Source: Anaerococcus sp. AGMB09787
GTDB lineage: Bacteria > Bacillota > Clostridia > Tissierellales > Peptoniphilaceae
NCBI RefSeq assembly: GCF_022808955.1
Contig: NZ_JAKZEY010000015.1
Span: forward strand, 1 to 34,280
DNA: 34,280 bases
Reading direction: 5' to 3'
Below are positions 21,200 to 30,371 of this stretch, piece by piece. Made by a program: the position numbers and the translations under genes. Numbering within the stretch: position 1 is the stretch's first letter; every line of letters begins with the position of its first letter. The notes beneath the pieces are model-generated. The model had not been told where the DNA came from, made no database searches, and saw only the letters and a program-made list of their open reading frames with translations.

Positions 21200-24154
21200 T
21201 TATTGATTTTTTAAAATACCTTTAATCATAGTAACCATATCATCATTTTTGAGTTGCTTCCTAAACTCAACGTCTAGTCCTTCTTCCTTCAATGCTTCAA
21301 AAAATTTCTTGGCAGAATCTATCTTGAGTTGTTCTGTCATTCTTAGAGTAGATTTCTTATCTACATCTTTAGTTTCCACAATAAAATTTATTTCTGTCTT
21401 GCCATCTTTTTTAATCACATACATGAAGTCTGGGCTTGTTGTACCACCAAAATACAAGGGTACTTGTACACTTCGTCTAGGAATTTTACCAAAGACAACA
21501 ACTTCATCAATATTACTATCCTTGATATTATCTTTTTCTTTTGGACTATCATAAATAACCTTATCGTACAAGAAATTCTCAGGAACATATAAATTATCAT
21601 CTCTCATTATTCCAACATTTCCTTGAACAATTTTATCCTTAACCTCTCCATTAATATCAGTCAAGGCAGTTTCCAAAGAATCCACATCAAGAGCTTTATA
21701 AGAAAATCTTTTTAAAAAGTTTGTTTCAAACCATACTTCAAACTCTCTAATAAAATTTGCAAGTGAATTTCTATTAAAGAAATCCTTACCTATTGAATTA
21801 GTCTTATTGTATGCACATAAAGCCTTATGCATTATTTTTACAGGTAAACCTGTTGCTCTTTGTATCTTTCTTAAAAATTCTCCATAAGTAATAACTTCAT
21901 CAAGAACAAAATAGCCCGCTACACTTTCCCTTGCTACAAGTCTATCATTTTCTATCTCTGTTCTTTGCTCTATTGTTTTAGCAAGGAAATCTTCCTTTAT
22001 TCCCTTATTTAAAATATCTAGTGCTGCATCATATAACTCATCTTCTGAAATGTCATCTAGAGTCAAATAATACTTTCTATTGATTTTTCTCCATAAATCT
22101 TTTATTTTATCAAACTTATCCTTACGAATATGGACAAGGCCTTGATCTTTTTTATTTTTATCAATGACCTTATTTTCTTCTAAGCCAGTATTAAACTCTG
22201 GATATTCAGCAAAGAATTTATCTTTATTTTCTACCCTTACATTTCCACCCCTATCAATGTACTTATTATATAAAAGTTCAATAAATAGATCATCCTCATC
22301 CATTTTTCTATCTTTTGCCACTTTAGAGAGTTTAGCATTGATATTCATCACATCAACTTTACTATCTTTATTAATTTCATTAACTAGACTTTGGGCAAAG
22401 TCTTTTTCTGAATAATCGAAAAGATAGGTCAAATAAAACTGTTCATTTGAAATTCTATTTCCATATTCATCAACTGGAAGTCTAAGTCCACGACCTACTT
22501 CCTGTAATTTACTTATCTCAGATCCACTAGAACGAAGTTTACAGATTTGAAATACATTGGGGTTATCCCGGCCTTCACGTAGGGTCCATTTAGAGAAGAT
22601 AAACCTTCTTGTATTCCAATTTCCTTTCTCATCCTTAAAAGACAATAGACTTTGCTTATCTCTCAATATTTGATCAACCTCTTTTTGAATATCCTCATCA
22701 GCAGTTGAATTATCCTCAGCAAAATATCCTCCATTAGTTGATGAAATATCTTCTAGAGAACTTTCTATAAAACTTACATATTCTTTTTCAATTTCTCTAT
22801 CAGACGAAGAATATTTATTTTTTTCTTCTTCAAGCTTTTCCTTCAACAAGTCTTGGAACTTTTTCCTTAAATAACCATCCCCATCTTCTCCCCTATAAGA
22901 ATATATAGAGTCAATGAAAAATAAGGATAAAGTTTTAATCTTTCTTTCCCTAAAAAAGTTCTCTCTTTCCTGTTCTATATGATTTTCAATCGCTTGTTTT
23001 ATCATGAGCTCTTGATAAGTATTTCCATATATTCCAGCATAAATTTGATCACCTTTAACTAAAATCTGACCATTAGAGAGAGTCACTCCTTTCTTAATAT
23101 CTTCATCTTCTGTCTTTCCAATAGCACTAATAGAAATCCCGCCAAACTCGTCATCAATTATAGAAAGCGAATCCCCTACCTTAAGTGTGTAAGTCTTGCC
23201 ATTTTTTTCATTCCTAAGTACACAAGACTTTGGAGAATTGATGATATTTAAAAGTTTTATCTTTGTATCATTCAAACTTTCCTGTTCGATCATTTGAGTA
23301 GCTACACCTTTAACTAAATTGCTATTAAAGGCTTCCAATGACCCTAGATTAAAAACAAGATTGTTGTAGTCTTTTTGATCAGACTTAGAAAGATTAGGAA
23401 AGGTTGCACCAAACCTTATTAGACAAAGAGGAGCTATCCTATCTATCAGTGTCTTATAAGCTTTATTTTCTCTCTTAAACTTATGGGGTTCATCGATTAT
23501 TACTATTGGTCTAGTTGCTTTCAATGTATCATAGGGATTAGAAAATGTCCCAAACAAAGTTTGATCGTATTCATCATCCATGGTCTTTTTTGATAAAAGC
23601 ATACCACTTGACATAAGTAAGGTGTTTATTGTACTTTTCTCTAAAATACTTCCTCTAGCAAAATCTGAAATTGCTTGAGGAAACATCTTTCTACCTTTTT
23701 TCTTTTTTTGTGCATTTAGGACGGATAAGGATATTCTTTTGTCAGGATATAGGTCAGCAAAATGAGCCTTTGCATAGTCTGATTCTATAAAAGACTTAGT
23801 CCCTTCCTTTATGGGAGTAGTTGGTACCAAGATTATAAACTTGTGAAAGCCATATCTTTTATTTAACTCATACATAAGCCTAGTATAACAATAAGTCTTT
23901 CCAGTACCAGTTTCCATACGAACATCAAGGCCAAAATTGTCATCTACTCTCGTACGTAAATCTTTTGCTATGGCCTTACCGTCAAAATTTTCTTGTACAT
24001 CTTTTATATTATTTAAAAGTTTGCTATCAGAAGGGTCAAAGATAGGATTTGCAAAAATATCTTCACTAGCCCTTATACTAACCCCATCAAATACTTGGCT
24101 TACCCTCTGTATACATTCTGTCTGATGAGGTAAGATACTTAAATTAATTCCCAT
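21200..24154 (-). CDS. res: Type III restriction endonuclease subunit Res
   Basis: The 984-residue protein has an SF2 helicase/translocase core with Walker A TGTGKT (82-87) and motif II DEPH (221-224), motif VI in EVGRGLRLPVDEYG, and a C-terminal PD-(D/E)xK endonuclease with PD909 and E927-T-K929. It needs the Mod subunit to recognise DNA and cuts about 25 bp from an unmethylated site after ATP-dependent communication between two sites. I chose ATG 24154, one base after the mod stop (TAG-G-ATG), rather than TTG 24169. It appears intact from end to end. Base composition looks more AT-rich than the neighbouring housekeeping genes, consistent with acquisition. Confidence 0.95.
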   Translation of the reverse strand: MGINLSILPHQTECIQRVSQVFDGVSIRASEDIFANPIFDPSDSKLLNNIKDVQENFDGKAIAKDLRTRVDDNFGLDVRMETGTGKTYCYTRLMYELNKRYGFHKFIILVPTTPIKEGTKSFIESDYAKAHFADLYPDKRISLSVLNAQKKKKGRKMFPQAISDFARGSILEKSTINTLLMSSGMLLSKKTMDDEYDQTLFGTFSNPYDTLKATRPIVIIDEPHKFKRENKAYKTLIDRIAPLCLIRFGATFPNLSKSDQKDYNNLVFNLGSLEAFNSNLVKGVATQMIEQESLNDTKIKLLNIINSPKSCVLRNEKNGKTYTLKVGDSLSIIDDEFGGISISAIGKTEDEDIKKGVTLSNGQILVKGDQIYAGIYGNTYQELMIKQAIENHIEQERENFFRERKIKTLSLFFIDSIYSYRGEDGDGYLRKKFQDLLKEKLEEEKNKYSSSDREIEKEYVSFIESSLEDISSTNGGYFAEDNSTADEDIQKEVDQILRDKQSLLSFKDEKGNWNTRRFIFSKWTLREGRDNPNVFQICKLRSSGSEISKLQEVGRGLRLPVDEYGNRISNEQFYLTYLFDYSEKDFAQSLVNEINKDSKVDVMNINAKLSKVAKDRKMDEDDLFIELLYNKYIDRGGNVRVENKDKFFAEYPEFNTGLEENKVIDKNKKDQGLVHIRKDKFDKIKDLWRKINRKYYLTLDDISEDELYDAALDILNKGIKEDFLAKTIEQRTEIENDRLVARESVAGYFVLDEVITYGEFLRKIQRATGLPVKIMHKALCAYNKTNSIGKDFFNRNSLANFIREFEVWFETNFLKRFSYKALDVDSLETALTDINGEVKDKIVQGNVGIMRDDNLYVPENFLYDKVIYDSPKEKDNIKDSNIDEVVVFGKIPRRSVQVPLYFGGTTSPDFMYVIKKDGKTEINFIVETKDVDKKSTLRMTEQLKIDSAKKFFEALKEEGLDVEFRKQLKNDDMVTMIKGILKNQ

Positions 24155-24155
24155 C

Positions 24156-26057
24156 CTAATACCTCTCAATCAATTCTACTGTCTTGTTGTTTCTTAAATT
24201 AGAAAGATTTTTCTTTAATTCGTTCATAACGCTAAAGTCTATTGATTGTGCATAAACAACGACCCTTGTAATATCTAATTCTAGAGACTCAATCCTTCTT
24301 ATAAGCTCCATTACATCAGTAGATTGTAAGCCTTGGTCAATAATATAGAGGCTCTTTTCTAGCTTATCTGCTGTATATTGATCTAATTTATAACTTTCAG
24401 GATTTACACTCAAACCATAGCCATCTAGGACAAGATAAGTTGCTAAAATCGCATCCTTGCCCTTAGCATTTTCAGTATCAAAAATACCAACCATATCATC
24501 TACTATTAGCTTTGGATTGTCATCAAAATAGTCAAGCTTTGTCAATGTATCTTCATCTAGCTCTTCCAATGAATAGGTCTTGAAGCCGTAATCAATATCT
24601 GCCCCAGTCTCATCTTTAATCTTTTGGGCTGCTCTTCTTATCCTCTCACGTCCTATTTCATCAATAGTCCTGTAACCAGCCTTATAGGCAGGCTTATTTT
24701 CTTTAATTTCTTCTGCTAATTGAACCATTATATATTTTCTATTGCCACCATCTTCTGCATTTAATTGCATAACTGCATGAGCTGTGGTGGCTGAGCCAGA
24801 GAAGAAGTCTAAGACAATAAATTCATCATCAATCATAGATATTAACTTCTTAATTAAACTAACAGGCTTCGGATAATCAAAGTAAGAAATTCCATCAAAT
24901 AGATCTTTTAAAGACTTAGTTCCTGCACCTGATGATACATCTTCTATGATATTCGTAAATTTTTTGACTTTTTTCCCATCTTTACTTGCAAATATTTTTT
25001 GGTAAAGTATCCATTCATTATCTTTGTTCTTTATAAATTCAAATTCTCCATTTTCAATTTCACGTTGGAGTCTTAATCTATTATGTCTCCAGCTTCCATC
25101 TGTACCATCTGAAAGACGGGGGTATACTTCCGTACCATCAGGAGCAATAACCGGAAAATATAAATTAGGTCTATCTTCACGTCGAGCATTAGAACCCCAT
25201 TTTCTTGCTAGCTGACGTTTATATTTTAATTTTCTTTCTTCATCGTAATAATTAAAACTTTTATCATCTTCTTCAATTTCATAAGTTGACAACTTAAACT
25301 CCGAAATATTCCTTGCATAACATAAAATATATTCATATGATTTAACATAAAATGTAGAATCTTGACCTCCGCCTTTTCCTTTCCAGATCAGTGTATCCAC
25401 AAAATTCTCTTCCCCAAAAATCTCATCACACATAAGTCTCAAATTAGCCTGTTCATTATCATCTATAGAAATAAAGATAACCCCATCATCAGAGAGGAGT
25501 TCCCTGGCAAGGATAAGTCTTGGATACATAAAGGTAAGCCAGGCAGAATGGGAACTCTTCCCCTTTAGATTAATAATTCTTTCTGCTTCATCTTCTTCTA
25601 TTCCTATCATCTCTGCTAATTTTTTCGCATCAAAAGAAAAGTTATCAGGATAGACAAAGCCATCAGAGCCAGTGTTATAGGGTGGATCTATGTAAATACA
25701 CTTGATTTTCCCTCCATATGATCCTAGGAGGTGTTTAAGGGCATCTAAATTATCTCCGATTATATATAAGTTCTCACTATCTTTATTTTCTTCTTTTTGA
25801 TTTTCTTCTGTATGTGGGGCTACAAATGTTTCTGTCTTGGTAGAGGATAGGTATCTTGCATAGGACTTTCCTAAAAATTTAAGTTCATAGCCTTCTTTGT
25901 TAAGTGTAATATCGCTTTGCTTAAGCATTTCCTTAAATCTATCTACTAAAAATTCCCCGTCCTTATCAAAAAACTGTGGAAATTCATTTTTTAATTTTTC
26001 AATTTCTCTACTGTTTGGTTTCTTTTCTAAATTCTCTTCGATATTATTGCCTATCAT
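24156..26057 (-). CDS. mod: Type III DNA methyltransferase subunit Mod
   Basis: The 633-residue protein has catalytic motif IV DPPY (124-127, in CIYIDPPYNTGSDG) before the AdoMet motif I DFFSGSATTAHAV in the second half. This beta-class order is usual for type III Mod. The region between about 200 and 400 is the target recognition domain, so the modified base is probably N6-adenine in an unknown asymmetric site. GGAGG precedes ATG 26057. I saw no tandem repeat tract near the start or inside, so there is no sign of the phase variation found in some Mod genes. The partner Res follows immediately. Confidence 0.95.
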   Translation of the reverse strand: MIGNNIEENLEKKPNSREIEKLKNEFPQFFDKDGEFLVDRFKEMLKQSDITLNKEGYELKFLGKSYARYLSSTKTETFVAPHTEENQKEENKDSENLYIIGDNLDALKHLLGSYGGKIKCIYIDPPYNTGSDGFVYPDNFSFDAKKLAEMIGIEEDEAERIINLKGKSSHSAWLTFMYPRLILARELLSDDGVIFISIDDNEQANLRLMCDEIFGEENFVDTLIWKGKGGGQDSTFYVKSYEYILCYARNISEFKLSTYEIEEDDKSFNYYDEERKLKYKRQLARKWGSNARREDRPNLYFPVIAPDGTEVYPRLSDGTDGSWRHNRLRLQREIENGEFEFIKNKDNEWILYQKIFASKDGKKVKKFTNIIEDVSSGAGTKSLKDLFDGISYFDYPKPVSLIKKLISMIDDEFIVLDFFSGSATTAHAVMQLNAEDGGNRKYIMVQLAEEIKENKPAYKAGYRTIDEIGRERIRRAAQKIKDETGADIDYGFKTYSLEELDEDTLTKLDYFDDNPKLIVDDMVGIFDTENAKGKDAILATYLVLDGYGLSVNPESYKLDQYTADKLEKSLYIIDQGLQSTDVMELIRRIESLELDITRVVVYAQSIDFSVMNELKKNLSNLRNNKTVELIERY

Positions 26058-26302
26058 CCGCTTCCTCCATTATGTACTCTCTTGATACTCTATAATTTAA
26101 TATATAAATCAATTGCTCAATCTCATAATAGCTTTATACTAGCATGTTTTCTATACCACTATACCAATTTTTACTAGCTAATCTTTAATAAAGTATTAAG
26201 GCTACCTATCTGATGTATCTAATAGAAAATTTTTTATGAATCAAAGTTTAGGAAATATTTAATGAAGTAAGTATAAAAACTATCAAGGATTAAACCTCCC
26301 AC

Positions 26303-26324
26303 AAAAAAGAGGCCACCGGCCTCT
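26303..26324 (-). terminator. Terminator of the murE operon
   Basis: Minus strand AGAGGCC, loop GGT, GGCCTCT (26324-26308), followed by TTTTT. The perfect 7-bp stem lies two bases after the last stop codon. Confidence 0.9.
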
Positions 26325-26326
26325 CT

Positions 26327-27619
26327 TTAAAGTTTCATGGAATCTTGTCTTCTTCTTAGTCTTGTGATTGTTGCTTTTTCGTCTAGTTGGACCATGGACA
26401 TGTCTATGATTGTGTCTTTTTCTATGTCCCTTGTGGCTATGGTTTTGTCTGTGATTAGGGCTATTGGCAAGAGGTCTTCTTTTATGGTTCTTGCGTGGCT
26501 TGTTAGTTTGCCAAAGACTGTGTCAGATCCCACTCCTTCTAGTCTCTCGCCCTTTCGTATATCCCTCTTGGCTATGGCTACTGTGTCTGCTACTTGGCCG
26601 TGGAGGGGTTCTATTGAGGCTTCGTTTTCTACTACTGCCTTATAGATTGTGATTGGTGTTTCTAGGCTTGTTAGGTGGTAAGGTCTGTAGAGTAGGTAGT
26701 TTGGCCCATCTCCAAAGCCTAGGAATTTCATAAGGTCTCTTACGTCTTCTTTTTCGCTAGTTACTATTATAAATACTCCTGGTGCCATTCCACGTGAGAA
26801 TTCTACTACTCCATAGTGGGATAGGACTCCCCCGTCTTTTTTGAGTCTGAAGTCTTCTACTGCACTTTCTGGGCTTGTTGGTATGCCATGGCAGCCGAAG
26901 GTATCAGGTAAGAATCCTATGGCATTGGCTACAGAGTTTAGCTCTAGCATGGTGTTGGTTCCATCTACAAATGATGTGAGCATCTTTGGGGCAAGGCCCT
27001 TTTTCCTAGCTTCTTCAGCCAAGGATTCTTGGGTTGCGTAGTTGTCTAATGGGTTATTCTTGCCCTTGGCTGCTACCAAGACATCAAGTCCCATTCCATA
27101 GGCATAGTCTACTAGGTCGATTATAGCTCCTGGCTCATCTCCGAGAATTCCTGTGTAGACTACACCAGATTTTTTGGCCATATCTGCAAGGACTGGTCCT
27201 ACTACTGCATCACATTCTACATTGAAGGATATCATGTGCTTGTGGTATTGGATGGTCTTTCTAGCTATAACAGCTCCAAAAGGAGGGTTTCCTGTGCAGT
27301 CTATGACTGCATTTATTTGCATAAGTTTGTAAAGCAACCTATAATTGGTAGATACGCAAATGTAGCCCTTTTCTAGGACTTCATAGCCTTCGTTGTAGTC
27401 ATCTGTAAAGATTATTTTGTCTTCACTAACTCCAGAATTGACTAGGGCCTTGATGGCCTTTTGTGGGGTCCTATCTACTACAAGCTTCACTTCCATGGCA
27501 TCTATTTTTGAAAGCTGACTTATGAGGGACGATCCCATCTTGCCACAACCGATAATAGCAAGCTTTATGCTATCGCCATTATCCTTCATTTCCTTTAGTT
27601 CTCTATTTATTTTAAACAT
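26327..27619 (-). CDS. Homoserine dehydrogenase-like oxidoreductase with C-terminal SAF domain
   Basis: The 430-residue protein has an N-terminal Rossmann fold (KLAIIGCGKMGSSLISQLS, about 19-37), a central dehydrogenase-like region with AVIDCTGNPPFGA and GILGDEPGAIIDLVDYA, and a C-terminal SAF domain from about 350 (VAIAKRDIRKGERLEGVGSDT). This matches the group of predicted homoserine dehydrogenases with SAF domains (COG4091), whose substrates are mostly unknown. It probably reduces or oxidises a small hydroxy- or keto-acid with NAD(P). AAGGAG precedes ATG 27619. It overlaps the flavoprotein gene by 8 bp and is the last gene of the murE operon. Confidence 0.82.
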   Translation of the reverse strand: MFKINRELKEMKDNGDSIKLAIIGCGKMGSSLISQLSKIDAMEVKLVVDRTPQKAIKALVNSGVSEDKIIFTDDYNEGYEVLEKGYICVSTNYRLLYKLMQINAVIDCTGNPPFGAVIARKTIQYHKHMISFNVECDAVVGPVLADMAKKSGVVYTGILGDEPGAIIDLVDYAYGMGLDVLVAAKGKNNPLDNYATQESLAEEARKKGLAPKMLTSFVDGTNTMLELNSVANAIGFLPDTFGCHGIPTSPESAVEDFRLKKDGGVLSHYGVVEFSRGMAPGVFIIVTSEKEDVRDLMKFLGFGDGPNYLLYRPYHLTSLETPITIYKAVVENEASIEPLHGQVADTVAIAKRDIRKGERLEGVGSDTVFGKLTSHARTIKEDLLPIALITDKTIATRDIEKDTIIDMSMVQLDEKATITRLRRRQDSMKL

Positions 27620-28820
27620 TTAAACTCCTTATACTCTTAACAGCAGCTATTGCTGATGAAAATGCCCACTGTATATTATAGCCTCCACAAGAACCAGCTA
27701 CATCCAAGGCTTCCCCTATGATATAGACATCATCGTAGATCTTGGACTTCATGGTAGTCTTGTCTACAAATTTGGTATCAAATCCTCCCAGGCTAACTTG
27801 GGCATTGGTCTTATCGTGGATATCTTCTATAGTAAACTTCATTGTTTTCAAGTTTCTTAACAAGGTATCCATATCTCCATTACTTATTTTATTTGCTTTT
27901 TTATCATCTGCAATAGATGATCTTTTAAGAATATCGCTAATTATCCTTTCATTTAGTAGGCCAAGCAAAATCTCACTAATTTTCCTATTAGGATTTCTCT
28001 CAAGTAAGTCCCCTAGTCTTTTTCCTAGGTCCTTCTTGCTATAATTCGGGAAAAAGTCAACTAGGACATGGGCCTTCTTCCTATCCCTTAGGGCAAGGCT
28101 TATCTCATTTGATATATTAAAAATCGATGTTCCTGTGAGACCATAGTCCTGAAAGATAAGATCATCTATGGAGGCCTTGATGAATTTATTATCCACAAAG
28201 AGACTAACCTTGCCAGTTATCTTGGTCCCCTTGGCTTTTTTGGAAAATTTTTCCTTGGTCTTGTAGTTGGTTATGGCATAGGTAAGTTTCCTTACTGGGA
28301 TTTCTTCTCTTAGGATCTTAAAAACGCTCCCATCTGACCCAGACTTGGGAAGGCTTATTCCCCCACTTGCTATAACTAGGATATCATACTTGTACTTGTT
28401 ATTCTCACTTATCAAAAGCTTCTTTCTTAGGTCAATATCTTTTATTTCTTCATCAAAGATAAAGCTTGCGTTTTTATTAGCTTCAAGGTAGAGGATGTCC
28501 CTCACAGTCTTGGCTGACATGGTTGTAGGATAGGTCCTCCCTGAAGGAAGGTAGGTCGAATCTATCCCAAGCCTATAAAAGTAATCTATGAGGTCCCTAT
28601 TGGTGAAGGCTTCTAGGGCCTTCTTGGGGAAGTTCTTATTATCACTTTGGTAGAAGTCCATGCCGAAGTTTTGGTTGGTAAAGTTGCACCTTCCATTACC
28701 TGTAGCAAGGAGCTTCCTGCCAGCTTCTTTATTTTTATCTATGACACTTATATCAAGGTCTCTCCCAAGGCTTGCAAAGGCTAGGCCCGCTACTCCTCCT
28801 CCTAGTACAAAAACTTTCAT
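27612..28820 (-). CDS. HI0933/YhiN-type FAD flavoprotein
   Basis: The 402-residue protein has an N-terminal FAD site VLGGGVAGLAFASLG (4-18), the family hallmark AGRKLLATGNGRCNFTN (33-49), SLPKSGSDGSVFKILRE near 155-171, and the C-terminal GGYNIQWAFSSAIAA. This is the HI0933/BaiN family of NAD(P)/FAD-dependent oxidoreductases, whose cellular substrates are unclear. It is cytoplasmic and of normal length. Its ATG overlaps the murE stop by 4 bp, so it is co-translated with peptidoglycan synthesis, but a functional link is unknown. Confidence 0.9.
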   Translation of the reverse strand: MKVFVLGGGVAGLAFASLGRDLDISVIDKNKEAGRKLLATGNGRCNFTNQNFGMDFYQSDNKNFPKKALEAFTNRDLIDYFYRLGIDSTYLPSGRTYPTTMSAKTVRDILYLEANKNASFIFDEEIKDIDLRKKLLISENNKYKYDILVIASGGISLPKSGSDGSVFKILREEIPVRKLTYAITNYKTKEKFSKKAKGTKITGKVSLFVDNKFIKASIDDLIFQDYGLTGTSIFNISNEISLALRDRKKAHVLVDFFPNYSKKDLGKRLGDLLERNPNRKISEILLGLLNERIISDILKRSSIADDKKANKISNGDMDTLLRNLKTMKFTIEDIHDKTNAQVSLGGFDTKFVDKTTMKSKIYDDVYIIGEALDVAGSCGGYNIQWAFSSAIAAVKSIRSLNV

Positions 28821-30250
28821 AGCCTACCTAGGACCTCTCTTATGGTCTCCCTCTCGCTATAAGGGGTTTTCTCATTTCCCTTAAACTTAATGAAATTTTC
28901 TTCCCCCTTACCAAGTAAAAAGACATAGGCCCCCTTGTCGGCATGGCTAAAGGCGTATTCCATGGCCTTATCCCTATCTTCTCTGACTACATATTGACCC
29001 TCGCCTTCTTCTATCCCCTCTATGATTTGGCCGTTGATATTCTGAACCTTATCAAACTTAGGATCATCTGTGGTTAGGACTGCGAGGACATGGTTATCGG
29101 CACAGGTCCTTCCAATAAGCTTCCTAAAGTTCCTATTCCTATCCCCATTTATTCCAAAGACTGCTATCTTTTGAATTCCATCTGGGACAGCCCTAAAGAC
29201 TGCCTCAAAGGCCCTAGGCGTATGGGCAAAGTCTAGGATTATATTGATACCCAAATTATTTTCAATATATTCAAACCTAGACTTTATTCCAGGGAAGGAC
29301 TCTACTCCATCTCTTATATCTTCCATAGGATAGCCCATCAGAGAAAGAAGGCTTGCAGCTGCAAGGGTATTATAGACTTCATAGTCTGCGATTGTATTTA
29401 GGGTAAAGTCTACGCCCCTTAGGGAAAATTTAATCTTATTATCTTCTTTTACTAGGTTTTCTGCCCTAAAGTCAGCCTCTTCATTGTTGATAGCAAAGGT
29501 TATTGTATCAGGATAAAGGTCCTTGGCCCTCTTACCATAAGAATCATCTATATTGGCAATAGTGTGCTTGGCTTGGTCAAAGAGAATCATCTTTGCCTCA
29601 AAATAATTCTCCATGGTCTTGTGGTAGTCGAGGTGTTCTTCTGATAGGTTGGTAAAAATCCCGTAGTCTATGTCTACCCCATAAAGCCTTTTTTGGCTAA
29701 GGCCATGGGAAGATGCCTCGATTGCCATATTCTCTATCCCCTTTGCTAGGGCCTTTTCCAAGATCAAATTTATTTCACAGATATCTGGGGTGGTGTTGGC
29801 TGTTGGAATAAGCTCCCCATCAAGGATAGCGTTATTAGTCCCAATAGATCCGGACTTACCTACCAATTTACTAGTTAGGTAGGATATAAGCCTAGAGGTC
29901 GTGGTCTTGCCATTAGACCCTGTTACTGCCACCATATTTATCTTGCTTGATGGATTTCCTGTAAGGAAGTTTGATACTTGGGCTAGGGCCTTGCGGCTAT
30001 CTCCGACCCTGATATAGGATATCCCTTCCCTCTTAACAACCTCATCTTGGTGGACTATAATCTTGCTGCCAGCCTCTATAGCTGAGTCGATATACTTGTG
30101 GCCATCAGCTAGGCTTCCCTTGACAGCTACAAATATATCATTGTCCCCTATCTTTTTGGAATTGTTATTTACATAATTTATAGGAAAATTGCCAGCATCC
30201 ACGTAGGATACATGGTCAATATTTTCAAGTAAGTCTCTAAATCTTTTCAA
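28817..30250 (-). CDS. murE: UDP-N-acetylmuramoyl-tripeptide synthetase, probably not meso-DAP specific
   Basis: The 477-residue Mur ligase has P-loop VTGSNGKTTT (109-118), TTPD (153-156), EASSHGL (178-184), EEHLDYH (204-210), the carbamylated lysine K220 in YFEAK, and DFAHTPRAFE (340-349). It adds the third amino acid to UDP-MurNAc-L-Ala-D-Glu in the cytoplasm. The position of the meso-DAP motif DNPR reads DDPK (395-398), which argues against DAP and fits L-lysine or ornithine peptidoglycan, as in Gram-positive anaerobic cocci. The start is TTG at 30250, with AAAGGAT upstream; no better ATG exists. It is the first gene of a three-gene operon. Confidence 0.94.
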   Translation of the reverse strand: MKRFRDLLENIDHVSYVDAGNFPINYVNNNSKKIGDNDIFVAVKGSLADGHKYIDSAIEAGSKIIVHQDEVVKREGISYIRVGDSRKALAQVSNFLTGNPSSKINMVAVTGSNGKTTTSRLISYLTSKLVGKSGSIGTNNAILDGELIPTANTTPDICEINLILEKALAKGIENMAIEASSHGLSQKRLYGVDIDYGIFTNLSEEHLDYHKTMENYFEAKMILFDQAKHTIANIDDSYGKRAKDLYPDTITFAINNEEADFRAENLVKEDNKIKFSLRGVDFTLNTIADYEVYNTLAAASLLSLMGYPMEDIRDGVESFPGIKSRFEYIENNLGINIILDFAHTPRAFEAVFRAVPDGIQKIAVFGINGDRNRNFRKLIGRTCADNHVLAVLTTDDPKFDKVQNINGQIIEGIEEGEGQYVVREDRDKAMEYAFSHADKGAYVFLLGKGEENFIKFKGNEKTPYSERETIREVLGRL

Positions 30251-30322
30251 ATTTTATCCTTTCGATATTAATACTTTTCTTAAAACATTTTACCTTAACA
30301 GGCCTCTTTTTCATTAATTCAA

Positions 30323-30351
30323 TATACAAGCCCTCCAATTTTTGGTAAAAT
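30323..30351 (+). promoter_or_regulatory. Promoter of the unknown membrane protein gene
   Basis: TATACA (30323-30328), 17-bp spacer, then TAAAAT (30346-30351) with a TG one base before it (extended -10), 21 bp from the start codon. Confidence 0.5.
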
Positions 30352-30371
30352 ATAGGAGAGGAAAAATAATT

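Noticed and set aside
26058-26302. AT-rich gap upstream of mod searched for a promoter, phase-variation repeat or gene remnant
   Set aside because: It contains a short GGTATAG duplication and several weak -10-like boxes, but nothing with a convincing -35 or a coding frame. No call was made.
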